In this document: in pieces, positions 39,486 to 48,723 of the stretch
Layout: each line of letters opens with the position of its first letter
How positions within the stretch are numbered: the first letter of the stretch is position 1
Assembly (NCBI RefSeq): GCF_003416895.1
Contig: NZ_QVIO01000005.1
Span: 186,001-250,000, forward strand
Direction of reading: 5' to 3'
Source of the DNA: Duganella sp. BJB476
GTDB taxonomy: Bacteria > Pseudomonadota > Gammaproteobacteria > Burkholderiales > Burkholderiaceae_D
Length of the DNA stretch: 64,000 nucleotides
Notes under the pieces: model-generated
What the model was told of the DNA's origin: nothing
Seen by the model: the letters and a program-made list of their open reading frames with translations, nothing else
Databases searched by the model: none
Position numbers and translations under genes: made by a program

Positions 39486-41429
39486 GTGCATACACAGAAC
39501 GAGACGTTCCCGCGTTGGCTGCTGACCCACGGTCAGCTCCGGCCGGGGAAACCCGCATTCCGGGAAAAATACCTGGGCATCTGGCAAAGCTGGACCTGGG
39601 CCCAGGTCAACGACGAAGTGCGCGCGCTGGCCTGCGGCCTGGCCGCCATCGGCTTCCAGCGCGGCATGAACCTGGCCATCATCGGCGACAACCGCCCCCG
39701 CCTCTACTGGTCGATGCTGGCCGCGCAATGCCTGGGCGGCGTGCCGGTGCCGCTGTACCAGGACGCCCCCGCCGCCGACATGGCCTACGTGCTGGAAAAC
39801 GCCGAAATCCGCTACGCCATCGTCGAAGACCAGGAACAGGTCGACAAGTTGACGGAATTGCAAAGTCTGTACCCGCATATCGCCCACGTCGCCTATGACG
39901 ACGAGCGCGGCATGCGCCACTACCGCCAGCAAGGCCTGCTGTCCTTCGCCCGCCTGCAAGAGCTGGGCCGCGACTGGGACAAGGCCAATCCCGGCATGTT
40001 CGACGCCGCCGTCCAAGCCGGCAAGGGCAGCGACAACGCCATCATCCTGTACACCTCCGGCACCACCGGCAAGCCCAAAGGCGTGTGCCAGACCCACAGC
40101 GCGCTGATCGCGGCCGGCACCGGCGGCGTCGGTTTCGAGAACCTCACCGACGAGGAAGACATCCTGTCCTACCTGCCGATGGCCTGGGTGGGCGACTGCC
40201 TGTTCTCGTTCGCGCAGGCGATGACGGCCGGCTTCACCGTCAACTGCCCCGAATCCGGCGACACCGTCATGACCGACATGCGCGAAATCGGCCCTACTTA
40301 TTACTTCGCCCCGCCGCGCGTGTTCGAGAACATGCTCACCACCGTGATGATACGGATGGAGGACGCCGGCGCCATCAAGCGCCGCATGTTCCATCACTTC
40401 ATGGCTGTGGCGCGCCGCAGCGGCGCCGCCATCCTGGACGGCAAGCCGGTGCCGCTGTCCGACCGCCTGGCCTACGCGGTCGGCAAGGTGCTGGTCTACG
40501 GCCCGCTGAAAAACGTGCTCGGACTGTCACGCGTGCGGGTCGCCTACACCGCCGGCGCCGCGATCGGCCCCGACCTGTTCCGCTTCTACCGCTCCATCGG
40601 CGTCAACCTGAAGCAGTTCTACGGCTCCACCGAAACCTGCGCTTATATATGTCTGCAGCCGGACGGCCAGATCAAGTTCGACAGCGTCGGCCTGCCGGCG
40701 CCCGGTGTCGAAGTCAAGCTGGCCGATAACGGCGAGGTCCTAGTCAGGTCACCAACATTGATGGATTGCTACTACAAGCGCCCCGACGCCACCAACGAAG
40801 CGATCGACGCCGAAGGCTACTTCCACACCGGCGACGCCGGCCTGTTCGACCACGAAGGCCACCTGAAGATCATCGACCGCGCGGCGGACGTCGGCAAGAT
40901 GAACGGCGGCGCCATCTTCGCGCCCAATTATGTGGAGAACAAACTCAAGTTCTTCCCCTTCATCAAAGAGGCGGTGGTGTTCGGCGACAAACGCGACGAG
41001 GTCTGCGCCTTCATCAATATCGACATGGAAGCCGTGGGCAACTGGGCCGAACGCCGCAGCATCGCCTATTCCGGCTACACCGACCTGGCCGCGCATCCGC
41101 AGGTATATGGCCTGGTGCGCGACTGCATCGAGCAGGTCAACGCCGACCTGGCGGCCGAACCGATGATGAGCGACACGCAGATCCACCGCTACCTGGTGCT
41201 GCACAAGGAGCTCGATCCCGACGACGATGAGCTGACCCGCACCCGCAAGGTGCGCCGCAAGTTCATCGCCGAGAAGTACGCGGTGCTGATCGAGGCGCTC
41301 TACAGCGGCAAGCAGTCGCAGTACATCGAAACGCAGGTCAAGTTCGAGGATGGTCGCAGCGGGCTGGTGGCGGCGGACCTGAAGATCGAGTCCAGCAAGA
41401 CCTTCCCTGCCATCAAAGCAGCGGCATGA
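39486..41429 (+). CDS. Long-chain-type acyl-CoA ligase (AMP-forming)
   Basis: Adenylate-forming enzyme that activates a carboxylic acid to its CoA thioester; 647 aa. GTG start with AGGAGA 6 bases ahead. Motifs: A3 LYTSGTTGKPKG, A5 FYGSTETCAY, A7/A8 GYFHTGDAGLFDHEGHLKII. Overall shape is like FadD15/long-chain ligases. First gene of a likely operon with a complete LivHMGF-type transporter, a substrate-binding protein and a PaaK-like protein, so its substrate is probably the imported acid. The LivG start follows within 15 bases of its stop. A Crp/Fnr-type regulator is divergent. Actual substrate unknown; aromatic or branched acids are plausible. Confidence 0.93.
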   Translation: MHTQNETFPRWLLTHGQLRPGKPAFREKYLGIWQSWTWAQVNDEVRALACGLAAIGFQRGMNLAIIGDNRPRLYWSMLAAQCLGGVPVPLYQDAPAADMAYVLENAEIRYAIVEDQEQVDKLTELQSLYPHIAHVAYDDERGMRHYRQQGLLSFARLQELGRDWDKANPGMFDAAVQAGKGSDNAIILYTSGTTGKPKGVCQTHSALIAAGTGGVGFENLTDEEDILSYLPMAWVGDCLFSFAQAMTAGFTVNCPESGDTVMTDMREIGPTYYFAPPRVFENMLTTVMIRMEDAGAIKRRMFHHFMAVARRSGAAILDGKPVPLSDRLAYAVGKVLVYGPLKNVLGLSRVRVAYTAGAAIGPDLFRFYRSIGVNLKQFYGSTETCAYICLQPDGQIKFDSVGLPAPGVEVKLADNGEVLVRSPTLMDCYYKRPDATNEAIDAEGYFHTGDAGLFDHEGHLKIIDRAADVGKMNGGAIFAPNYVENKLKFFPFIKEAVVFGDKRDEVCAFINIDMEAVGNWAERRSIAYSGYTDLAAHPQVYGLVRDCIEQVNADLAAEPMMSDTQIHRYLVLHKELDPDDDELTRTRKVRRKFIAEKYAVLIEALYSGKQSQYIETQVKFEDGRSGLVAADLKIESSKTFPAIKAAA

Positions 41430-41443
41430 TCGAGGAGGCCACC

Positions 41444-42277
41444 ATGCAAATGAACGAACCAGACACCCACTTCGGGGCGGACGCAGATCCCGGCCGCCGG
41501 AAAATCGGCCCGGTGATCCTCGACCTGAAAAACATCTCGCTATCGTTCGGCGGCGTGAAGGCGCTGACCGACATCTCCTTCGACGTGAAGCAGCACGAGA
41601 TCCGCGCCATCATCGGTCCCAATGGCGCCGGCAAAAGCTCGATGCTCAACGTGATCAACGGCGTGTACCGCCCGCAGCAGGGGGAGATCATCTACCGCGG
41701 CGAACACCGCAAGAACATGGACTGCCACGCGGCCGCCAAATCCGGCATCGCCCGCACCTTCCAGAATATCGCGCTGTTCAAGGGCATGACGGTCCTCGAC
41801 AACATCATGACCGGCCGTAACCTGAAGATGAAGTCCAACTTCCTGATGCAGGCCCTGTACTGGGGTCCGGCGCGGCGCGAGGAAATCGCCCACCGCGTCA
41901 AGGCGGAGGAGATCATCGACTTCCTGGAGATCCAGGCGATCCGCAAGACCCCCGTGGGCCGCCTGCCCTACGGCCTGCAAAAGCGCGTGGAACTGGGTCG
42001 GGCTCTGGCCGCCGAACCGGAAATCCTGCTGCTCGATGAACCTATGGCCGGCATGAACGTCGAAGAGAAACAGGACATGTGCCGTTTCATCCTCGACGTC
42101 AACGACCAATTCGGCACCACCATCGTGCTGATCGAGCATGACATGGGCGTGGTGATGGACATCTCGGACCGCGTGGTGGTGCTCGACTACGGCAAGAAAA
42201 TCGGCGACGGCACGCCCGACGACATCCGCTGCAACCAGGACGTGATCAACGCGTATTTAGGAAAGGCCTGCGAATGA
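41444..42277 (+). CDS. livG: Branched-chain-type ABC transporter ATPase, LivG-like
   Basis: ATPase of a HAAT-family importer, 277 aa. ATG 41444 is preferred since GAGGAGG lies 4 bases before it; ATG 41426 overlaps the ligase stop but has no such site. Walker A GPNGAGKSSMLNV, signature LPYGLQKRVELGRAL (LivG-type, not LSGGQ), Walker B ILLLDEPMAGMN and switch LIEHDMGVVMDI. Its stop overlaps livH by ATGA. Works with LivF as a heterodimer. Confidence 0.95.
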   Translation: MQMNEPDTHFGADADPGRRKIGPVILDLKNISLSFGGVKALTDISFDVKQHEIRAIIGPNGAGKSSMLNVINGVYRPQQGEIIYRGEHRKNMDCHAAAKSGIARTFQNIALFKGMTVLDNIMTGRNLKMKSNFLMQALYWGPARREEIAHRVKAEEIIDFLEIQAIRKTPVGRLPYGLQKRVELGRALAAEPEILLLDEPMAGMNVEEKQDMCRFILDVNDQFGTTIVLIEHDMGVVMDISDRVVVLDYGKKIGDGTPDDIRCNQDVINAYLGKACE

Positions 42278-43170
42278 ACTTTTTCTTTGAAGTGCTGATC
42301 GGCGGCCTGCTGTCGGGCGTGATGTACGCGCTGGTGGCGATCGGCTTTGTGCTGATCTACAAGGCTTCCGGCGTATTCAACTTCGCCCAGGGCGCGATGG
42401 TGTTCTTCGCCGCGCTGACCTGCGTCGGCATCGTCGACAACTTCGGCGTGTCGCTGTGGGTAGCGATCCCGCTGACCATCGTGGTCATGATCCTGCTCGG
42501 CATCGCCATCGAGCGCGTGGTGCTGCGGCCGCTGGTGAACCAGCCGGAGATCACGCTGTTCATGGCCACCATCGGCCTGGCGTTCTTCATCGAAGGCCTG
42601 GCGCAGCTGATGTGGGGCTCGCAGGTGCACAAGCTGGAGCTGCCGATCGAGGACGTGCCGTCCGAGTACCTGATGAACAAATTTAACATCCTGGTCTCGC
42701 AGTTCGACATCATGGCGGCCGCCGTCTGCGGCCTGCTGGTGACCGCGCTGGCACTGCTGTTCTCCAAGACCAAGGTGGGCCGCGCATTGCGCGCGGTGGC
42801 GGACGATCACCAGGCCGCGCTGGCCGTCGGCATCCCGCTGCAACGCATCTGGGCGGTGCTGTGGGCGGTGGCCGGGCTGGTCGCGCTGGTGGCCGGCCTG
42901 CTGTGGGGCGCCCGCAACGGCGTGCAGTTCGCGCTGACCTTCGTGGCGCTGAAGGCGTTGCCGGTGCTGATACTCGGCGGCTTCACGTCGATGCCGGGCG
43001 CGATCGTCGGCGGCCTGATTATCGGCGCCTCCGAAAAAATGGCCGAGGTGTATATCGGCCCGCTGGTCGGCGGCGGCATCGAAGGCTGGTTCCCGTATGT
43101 GCTGGCGCTGTTGTTCCTGCTGGTGCGGCCGGAAGGCCTGTTCGGCGAAAAAATCATCCGCAGAATCTGA
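42274..43170 (+). CDS. livH: Branched-chain-type ABC permease, LivH-like
   Basis: Inner-membrane permease with about eight helices, 298 aa. Family motifs: GLLSGVMYALVAIGFVLIYK, FNFAQGAMVFFAALT, GRALRAVADDHQAALAVGIP and ALPVLILGGFTSMPGAIVGG. ATG overlaps the livG stop by ATGA and the gene is followed by livM after 9 bp. Forms the channel with LivM for the acid brought by the binding protein. Confidence 0.95.
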   Translation: MNFFFEVLIGGLLSGVMYALVAIGFVLIYKASGVFNFAQGAMVFFAALTCVGIVDNFGVSLWVAIPLTIVVMILLGIAIERVVLRPLVNQPEITLFMATIGLAFFIEGLAQLMWGSQVHKLELPIEDVPSEYLMNKFNILVSQFDIMAAAVCGLLVTALALLFSKTKVGRALRAVADDHQAALAVGIPLQRIWAVLWAVAGLVALVAGLLWGARNGVQFALTFVALKALPVLILGGFTSMPGAIVGGLIIGASEKMAEVYIGPLVGGGIEGWFPYVLALLFLLVRPEGLFGEKIIRRI

Positions 43171-43179
43171 GAGGCCAGA

Positions 43180-44238
43180 ATGCTCTACCGCGAAGCAGGA
43201 CAATTTAAAACCAGCTATCAGGCCGACAGCCAGATCTTCCCCATCCTGCAGGACCGCATCGCGCTGTTTGCGTTGCTGGCCGTGGCGATCGTGGTGGTGC
43301 CGCTGTTCGCATCGCCGTACGCCTTGTCGGCGATCCTGATTCCCTTCCTGATTTTCTCGCTGGCCGCGCTGGGACTGAACATCCTGACCGGCTACGCGGG
43401 CCAGCTGTCGCTGGGCACGGCGGCCTTCATGGCGGTCGGCGCCTTCGCTTCGTACAACTTCCTGGCGCGCTTGCCCGGCCTGCCGGTGCTGCTGGCCTTT
43501 GTGCTGGGCGGCTTGAGCGCGGCAATGGTCGGCATCGCCTTCGGCTTGCCGTCGCTGCGGATACGCGGCTTCTACCTGGCCGCCTCCACGCTGGCCACGC
43601 AGTTCTTCGTGGTGTGGTGCCTGACCAAGATCCCCTACCTGACCAACTACAGCAGCTCCGGCGTGATCACCGCGCAGAAGATCGCCATCCTCGGCTACCA
43701 GTTCGATACGCCCAGCCGCAAGTACCTGCTGGTGCTGGGCGTGGTGGCCGTGATGGCGCTGCTGGCCAAGAACATGATCCGCTCCAACGTCGGCCGCTCG
43801 TGGATGGCGGTGCGCGACATGGACGTGGCGGCCGAGGTGATCGGCTTCCGCCTGATGCGCACCAAGCTGCTGGCCTTCGCCGTCAGCTCCTTCTACTGCG
43901 GCGTGGCCGGCGCGCTGTACGCCTACGCCTACCTGGGCACGGTGGAGCCGGAAGCCTACAACCTCGACCTGTCGTTCCGCATCCTGTTCATGGTGATCAT
44001 CGGCGGCGTCGGTTCGGTGCTCGGCTCCTTCCTCGGCGCAGCGTTCATCGTGCTGCTGCCGGTGTTCCTGAATATTTTCGCGCACAGCCTGGCGCTGCCG
44101 ACCAGCGTGGCGTCCAACCTGGAGCTGATGGTGTTCGGCGCCCTGATCATATTTTTCCTGATCGTGGAACCGCACGGTCTGGCGCGTCTATGGCAAATCG
44201 GTAAAGAGAAACTGCGTCTGTGGCCATTCCCGCACTGA
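43180..44238 (+). CDS. livM: Branched-chain-type ABC permease, LivM-like
   Basis: Inner-membrane permease of 352 aa with about ten helices. Motifs: LGLNILTGYAGQLSLGTAAF, LPSLRIRGFYLAASTLATQF, SWMAVRDMDVAAEVIGFRLM and IIGGVGSVLGSFLGAAFIV, all standard for LivM. The start follows GAGAGGCCAGA. Next gene is the binding protein after a 35-bp gap with an AGGAGAAG ribosome-binding site. Confidence 0.95.
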   Translation: MLYREAGQFKTSYQADSQIFPILQDRIALFALLAVAIVVVPLFASPYALSAILIPFLIFSLAALGLNILTGYAGQLSLGTAAFMAVGAFASYNFLARLPGLPVLLAFVLGGLSAAMVGIAFGLPSLRIRGFYLAASTLATQFFVVWCLTKIPYLTNYSSSGVITAQKIAILGYQFDTPSRKYLLVLGVVAVMALLAKNMIRSNVGRSWMAVRDMDVAAEVIGFRLMRTKLLAFAVSSFYCGVAGALYAYAYLGTVEPEAYNLDLSFRILFMVIIGGVGSVLGSFLGAAFIVLLPVFLNIFAHSLALPTSVASNLELMVFGALIIFFLIVEPHGLARLWQIGKEKLRLWPFPH

Positions 44239-44273
44239 GCGCATAAAAAACAATAACCTGGAGGAGAAGACAA

Positions 44274-45572
44274 ATGAAGCGCATCGCATCCCTGGTAGTT
44301 GGACTCACACTGGCGGCATCCGTTACAGCGTGGGCGCAGGACCAATACGTCGCCCTGCCCTCGTACCGCGTCGGCCCTTACGCGGCGGGCGGCTCCGGCT
44401 TTTACGGCGGCATTATCGATTACTTCAACCTGGTCAACCTGGCGGGCGGCGTCAACGGCGTGAAGATCTCGTGGGAAGAGTGCGAAACCGAATACAACCC
44501 TTCGCGCGGCGTCGAATGCTACGAGCGCCTGAAGACCAAGAACGGCGGCGCCACTTTGGTTGAACCATTGTCCACCGGCGTCGCCTACGGCGTACTCGAT
44601 CGCCTGCCGACCGATAAAATTCCGATGACGATGATCGGCTACGGCCGCTCGGACGCCGCCAACGGCAAGGTCTTCCCCTATGTGTTCCCGCTGATTACCA
44701 GCTACTGGAACCAGGCCGCCGCGATGATCAAATACCTCGGCGATAAAAACGGCGGCATGGACAAATTGAAAGGCAAGAAGATCGCTTATCTGTACCACGA
44801 CTCGGCGTTCGGCAAGGAACCCTTGCCGGTGCTGGAGGCCTTGTCCAAGCAGTACGGCTTTGACCTGGTCAAGATCCCCGTCACGCCGCCGGGTACCGAG
44901 CAGCAATCGCAATGGCTGCAGATCCGCCAGGCCAATCCTGACCATGTGATCCTGTGGGGCTGGGGCTCGATGAACGCGGTCGCCATCAAGACCGCGCAGC
45001 GCAACGGCATCCCGCGCGAGAAGCTGCTGGGCGTGTGGTGGGCCGGCTCCGAAGAAGACACCGTGCCGGCCGGCGACGCCGCCAAAGGCTACAGCGCGAT
45101 GACCTTCAACACGCCGGGCAACTACCCGGTGATGGATGAGATCCACAAAAAACTCTACGACGCCGGCAAGGGCAACCTGGCCGACCGCAGCCGCATCGGC
45201 TCCGTGTACCACATGCGCGGCGTCAGCGCGGCCATCCTGTGGGTGGAAGCGATGCGCACCGCGCAGGACAAATTCGGCAAAGGCAAACCGGTCACCGGCG
45301 AACAAATGCGCTGGGGCCTGGAGCACCTGAACGTCGACGAAGCGCGCCAGAAAGCCATCGGCGCCTTCGGCATGCTGCCGGTGGTGAAGACCAGCTGCGA
45401 CGACCATGAAGGCTCGGGCGCGGTCAAGGTCCAGCAATGGGACGGCAAGAAGTGGAACGCCATCACGCCGAACTGGATCGTCGGCGACAAGGCCCTGACC
45501 CGCAAGCTGCTGGAAGAAAGCTCCGCAGCCTACGCGACCGAGAAAAAAATCACCCCGGCCTGCGCAAAATGA
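44274..45572 (+). CDS. Periplasmic substrate-binding protein of the Liv-type transporter
   Basis: Exported solute-binding protein of the Leu/Ile/Val-binding fold, 432 aa. Signal peptide MKRIASLVVGLTLAASVTAW with cleavage near AWA-Q. Mature protein has segments typical of urea/amide/aromatic-acid binding relatives: SGFYGGIIDYFNLVNLAGGV, IAYLYHDSAFGKEPLPVLE and WGWGSMNAVAIKTAQRNGIP. There is an internal ligand-side WWAGSEED. LivF starts in an ATGA overlap with its stop. It sits after the permease genes, not before them. Confidence 0.93.
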   Translation: MKRIASLVVGLTLAASVTAWAQDQYVALPSYRVGPYAAGGSGFYGGIIDYFNLVNLAGGVNGVKISWEECETEYNPSRGVECYERLKTKNGGATLVEPLSTGVAYGVLDRLPTDKIPMTMIGYGRSDAANGKVFPYVFPLITSYWNQAAAMIKYLGDKNGGMDKLKGKKIAYLYHDSAFGKEPLPVLEALSKQYGFDLVKIPVTPPGTEQQSQWLQIRQANPDHVILWGWGSMNAVAIKTAQRNGIPREKLLGVWWAGSEEDTVPAGDAAKGYSAMTFNTPGNYPVMDEIHKKLYDAGKGNLADRSRIGSVYHMRGVSAAILWVEAMRTAQDKFGKGKPVTGEQMRWGLEHLNVDEARQKAIGAFGMLPVVKTSCDDHEGSGAVKVQQWDGKKWNAITPNWIVGDKALTRKLLEESSAAYATEKKITPACAK

Positions 45573-46420
45573 TGACAGCCACCAGCACCGGTACCAGCAA
45601 CCCCACCGCTCCGGCGGCAGCGCCCTACCTGTCCGTGAATAACGTGGAAGTAATCTACGACCACGTGATCCTGGTGCTCAAGGGCGTGTCCCTGCAAGTC
45701 CCGCAGGGGAAGATCGTGGCCCTGCTGGGCGCCAACGGCGCCGGCAAGTCCACCACGCTGAAAACCATCTCCACGCTGCTGCGCGGCGAACGGGGCGACG
45801 TCACCAAGGGCGAAGTCCAGTTCAAGGGCGAGCGCATCGACCAGCTCACGCCCAATGAACTGGTGCGGCGCGGCCTGTCGCAGGTGATGGAGGGCCGTCA
45901 CTGCTTCGGCCACCTGACCATCGAAGAGAACCTGCTCACCGGCGCCTACACCCGTAGCGCATCGCGGGCGGAGCTGAAGGAATCGCTGGAAAAGGTCTAC
46001 CACTACTTCCCGCGATTGCGCGAACGCCGCGGCAGCCAGGCCGGCTACACCTCCGGCGGCGAGCAGCAGATGTGCGCCATTGGCCGCGCGCTGATGGCCA
46101 AGCCGTCGATGATCCTGCTGGACGAGCCGTCGATGGGCATCGCGCCGCAGATCGTCGACGAGATCTTCGGCATCGTGAAGGACTTGAACAGCAAGGAAAA
46201 CGTCTCCTTCCTGCTGGCCGAGCAGAACACCAGCATCGCGCTGCGCTACGCGGACTTCGGCTACATCCTGGAGAACGGCCGCGTGGTGATGGAAGGCGCG
46301 GCCTCCGAGCTGGCCAGCAATGAAGACGTCAAGGAGTTCTACCTCGGCGTTTCCGGCGCCGGCCGCAAGAGCTTCCGCGACATGAAATTTTACCGCCGCC
46401 GCAAACGCTGGCTGGCCTGA
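45569..46420 (+). CDS. livF: Branched-chain-type ABC transporter ATPase, LivF-like
   Basis: Second ATPase of the importer, 283 aa. ATG 45569 overlaps the binding-protein stop; a longer frame from 45437 runs over that gene. Walker A GANGAGKSTTLKT, signature YTSGGEQQMCAIGRALMAKP, Walker B ILLDEPSMGIAPQ and switch LLAEQNTSIALR. The C-terminal end (about residue 250 on: GVSGAGRKSFRDMKFYRRRK) is longer and more basic than usual LivF. Confidence 0.95.
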   Translation: MMTATSTGTSNPTAPAAAPYLSVNNVEVIYDHVILVLKGVSLQVPQGKIVALLGANGAGKSTTLKTISTLLRGERGDVTKGEVQFKGERIDQLTPNELVRRGLSQVMEGRHCFGHLTIEENLLTGAYTRSASRAELKESLEKVYHYFPRLRERRGSQAGYTSGGEQQMCAIGRALMAKPSMILLDEPSMGIAPQIVDEIFGIVKDLNSKENVSFLLAEQNTSIALRYADFGYILENGRVVMEGAASELASNEDVKEFYLGVSGAGRKSFRDMKFYRRRKRWLA

Positions 46421-46440
46421 AGAACAGAGGATCACACCGC

Positions 46441-46788
46441 ATGAATATCAAGCAGGCCAAGGCCCTGTGCCGCACCTTCCCCGGCGCGACCGAGGATACC
46501 AAGTGGGGCGCGGATCTCGTGTTCTCCGTCGGGACGAAAATGTTCGCCGTCACCGAGCTCGATGACAAGGCCAAGGGCATCAGCTTCAAGGTGGACGACG
46601 ACCGCTTCCTGGAACTGACCGACCGCCCCGGCATCATTCCCGCGCCCTACCTGGCGCGGGCGAAGTGGATATATGTCGAGGATTTAAAAACCCTCAGCGA
46701 CGCCGAAGCCAAAGAACTGCTGACGCGCTCTTATGAACTGGTGTTCGGCAAACTGACCAAGAAGCTGCAACGCGAGATACAAGGATAA
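46441..46788 (+). CDS. MmcQ/YjbR family protein
   Basis: Small cytoplasmic protein of 115 aa with the MmcQ/YjbR (DUF419) fold: KALCRTFPGATEDTKWGADL, VGTKMFAVTEL, FKVDDDRFLELTDRPGIIPA and APYLARAKWIYVEDL. DNA-binding ability has been suggested for the fold, but its role is unknown. In the same transcript as the liv genes and the PaaK-like protein (21 bp and 6 bp gaps), although the domain is not obviously related to transport. Confidence 0.92.
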   Translation: MNIKQAKALCRTFPGATEDTKWGADLVFSVGTKMFAVTELDDKAKGISFKVDDDRFLELTDRPGIIPAPYLARAKWIYVEDLKTLSDAEAKELLTRSYELVFGKLTKKLQREIQG

Positions 46789-46794
46789 ACAATC

Positions 46795-48051
46795 ATGGCC
46801 GATACCTACGACAGTCTCGAAACGCGCTCGCCAGAACAACGCGAACGCGAGCTGATGTCACGCCTGCCGCAGCTGGTGGCGCGCGCCAAGGCCGCCGCCG
46901 GCTGGTCGCGCATCCTGCACGACGTCAACGCCGCCGACATCAACAGCCGCGCCGCGCTGGCGACGCTGCCGGTGACGCGCAAGTCCGAGTTGCACGGCTT
47001 GCAGAAGCAGCAGGCGCCGTTCGGCGGACTCAATACCACGCCGGTCGGCCAGTTGTCGCGCGTGTTCATGTCGCCCGGCCCGATTTTCGATCCCGAAGGA
47101 CGCGGCCAGGACTGGTGGCGTTTCGCCCGGCCGATGTATGCGGCCGGCGTGCGTCCCGGCGGCCTGCTGCAGAACTGCTTCTCGTATCACTTTACGCCGG
47201 CGGCGTTCATGGTCGAAGGCGGCGCCGCGCGCATAGGCTGCGCCGTGATACCGGCCGGCGCCGGCCAGACCGAGATGCAGGTGCAGGCCATCGGCCACTT
47301 GCGGCCCGATACCTACATCGGCACGCCGTCCTTCCTGAAGATCATCATCGAAAAAGCGCAGGAACTGGGCGCGGACGTCAGCAGCATCCAGCAGGCCTTG
47401 ATGTCCGCCGAGGCGCTGCCGGAATCGCTGCGAAGCTGGTTCATCGAGCGCGGCGTGCCGCACGTGCTGCAATGCTATGCGTCGGCCGATATCGGCAGCA
47501 TCGCCTATGAAACCCAGAGCGGCGGCGTGCGCGATCCGGGCATGGTGCTGGACGAGGACCTGATACTGGAAATCGTCCGCCCCGGCAGCGGCGATCCCGT
47601 GCCCGACGGCGAAATCGGCGAGGTGGTCGTCACCCTCTTCAATCCGGACTACCCGCTGATCCGCTTCGCCACCGGCGACTTGTCGGCAATCCTGACCAAC
47701 GTACCGCCCTCGCCCTGCGGCCGCACCAACACCCGCATCAAGGGCTGGATGGGCCGCGCCGACCAGACCACCAAGGTACGCGCGATGTTCGTGCATCCGT
47801 CGCAGGTGCACGACGTCACCCGCCGTCACCCGGAAATCGTCAAGGCGCGGCTGGTGGTGTCCGGCCATATGGCGCAGGACGTGATGACGCTGCACTGCGA
47901 AGTGGCCGATCCGTCCAGCGCCTCCAGCGCCGTCGCCATCACCGAATCGATACGCGACCTGACCAAATTGCGGGGCGAGGTGCGGTTTGCCACCATCGGC
48001 AGCCTGCCCAACGACGGCAAGGTGATCGACGACGTGCGCGACTACACATAG
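46795..48051 (+). CDS. Phenylacetate-CoA ligase-like adenylating protein (PaaK family)
   Basis: ANL-superfamily protein of 418 aa, PaaK-like in length and C-terminal motifs: CYASADIGSIAYETQ, GEIGEVVVTLFNPDYPLIRF, ATGDLSAIL, IKGWMGRADQTTKVRAMFVH. The N-terminal catalytic P-loop (SSGTTGKPT in PaaK) is replaced by FMSPGPIFDPEGRGQDWWRF, so the phosphate-binding Ser/Thr/Gly loop is missing. It may use a modified loop or be a non-catalytic partner of the acyl-CoA ligase at the operon start. Last gene of the liv operon. Confidence 0.88.
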   Translation: MADTYDSLETRSPEQRERELMSRLPQLVARAKAAAGWSRILHDVNAADINSRAALATLPVTRKSELHGLQKQQAPFGGLNTTPVGQLSRVFMSPGPIFDPEGRGQDWWRFARPMYAAGVRPGGLLQNCFSYHFTPAAFMVEGGAARIGCAVIPAGAGQTEMQVQAIGHLRPDTYIGTPSFLKIIIEKAQELGADVSSIQQALMSAEALPESLRSWFIERGVPHVLQCYASADIGSIAYETQSGGVRDPGMVLDEDLILEIVRPGSGDPVPDGEIGEVVVTLFNPDYPLIRFATGDLSAILTNVPPSPCGRTNTRIKGWMGRADQTTKVRAMFVHPSQVHDVTRRHPEIVKARLVVSGHMAQDVMTLHCEVADPSSASSAVAITESIRDLTKLRGEVRFATIGSLPNDGKVIDDVRDYT

Positions 48052-48150
48052 GCTGCGCCTATTGTGGTGGAAAACCAACGGCATGCGGCGAGGTGGGATA
48101 TGGCGGATAATAGCGAACTTACCTCCTGTTTTTAGAAGCCGACGAAGATC

Positions 48151-48720
48151 ATGCAAGACTTCCACCACACCCGTGCCCGCGCCCTGCTGGAGAACGCGGA
48201 AGAACTGTTCACCAAAGCAGACGTCGACCAAGCCGTCACCGCGATGGCCGACACCCTCAACGCCCGTTTCGACCGACCGGACAGCGATTCCTTCCCGCTG
48301 GTGCTGGGCGTGATGGGAGGCGCCGTGGTCTTCACGGGCAACCTGCTGCCGCAACTGACCTTCCCGCTCGAATTCGACTACATCCACGTCAGCCGCTACG
48401 GCGACGACGACAAGGGCGGTCAAGTGGTCTGGAAAGTGGTGCCGCGTTCGAACGTGGCCGGCCGCGTGGTCATCGTGCTGGACGATATCCTGGACGAAGG
48501 CGAAACGCTGGCCCACGTCAAACAGCGCCTGCTGGACATGGGCGCCGCCGAAGTGGTGCTGGCCGTCTTCGCCGACAAGGCGATCGGCAAGGCCAAGCCG
48601 TGCAAGGCCGACATCGTCGGCATCACCATTCCCAACCGCTTCGTGGTGGGCTTCGGCATGGACGCCTACGGCTACTGGCGCAACCTGCCAGGCCTGTGGG
48701 CCATCCAGACCGAGAACTAA
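48151..48720 (+). CDS. hpt: Hypoxanthine-guanine phosphoribosyltransferase
   Basis: Purine salvage enzyme converting hypoxanthine or guanine with PRPP to IMP or GMP. 189 aa. PRPP loop VVIVLDDILDEGETLAHVKQ, the flexible-loop region FDYIHVSRYGDDDKGG, and FPLVLGVMGGAVVFTGNLL for the pyrophosphate loop. C-terminal KADIVGITIPNRFVVGFGMD with GYWRNLPGLWA. The closest type is the proteobacterial hypoxanthine-guanine family (annotated also as hypoxanthine-guanine PRT of beta-proteobacteria). Its own promoter lies in the 99-bp gap before it. Confidence 0.92.
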   Translation: MQDFHHTRARALLENAEELFTKADVDQAVTAMADTLNARFDRPDSDSFPLVLGVMGGAVVFTGNLLPQLTFPLEFDYIHVSRYGDDDKGGQVVWKVVPRSNVAGRVVIVLDDILDEGETLAHVKQRLLDMGAAEVVLAVFADKAIGKAKPCKADIVGITIPNRFVVGFGMDAYGYWRNLPGLWAIQTEN

Positions 48721-48723
48721 GCC

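Noticed and set aside
42187-44175. 662-codon minus-strand frame over livH/livM
   Set aside because: His/Gln/Arg-rich translation typical of an antisense frame; the plus strand has clear overlapping liv genes.
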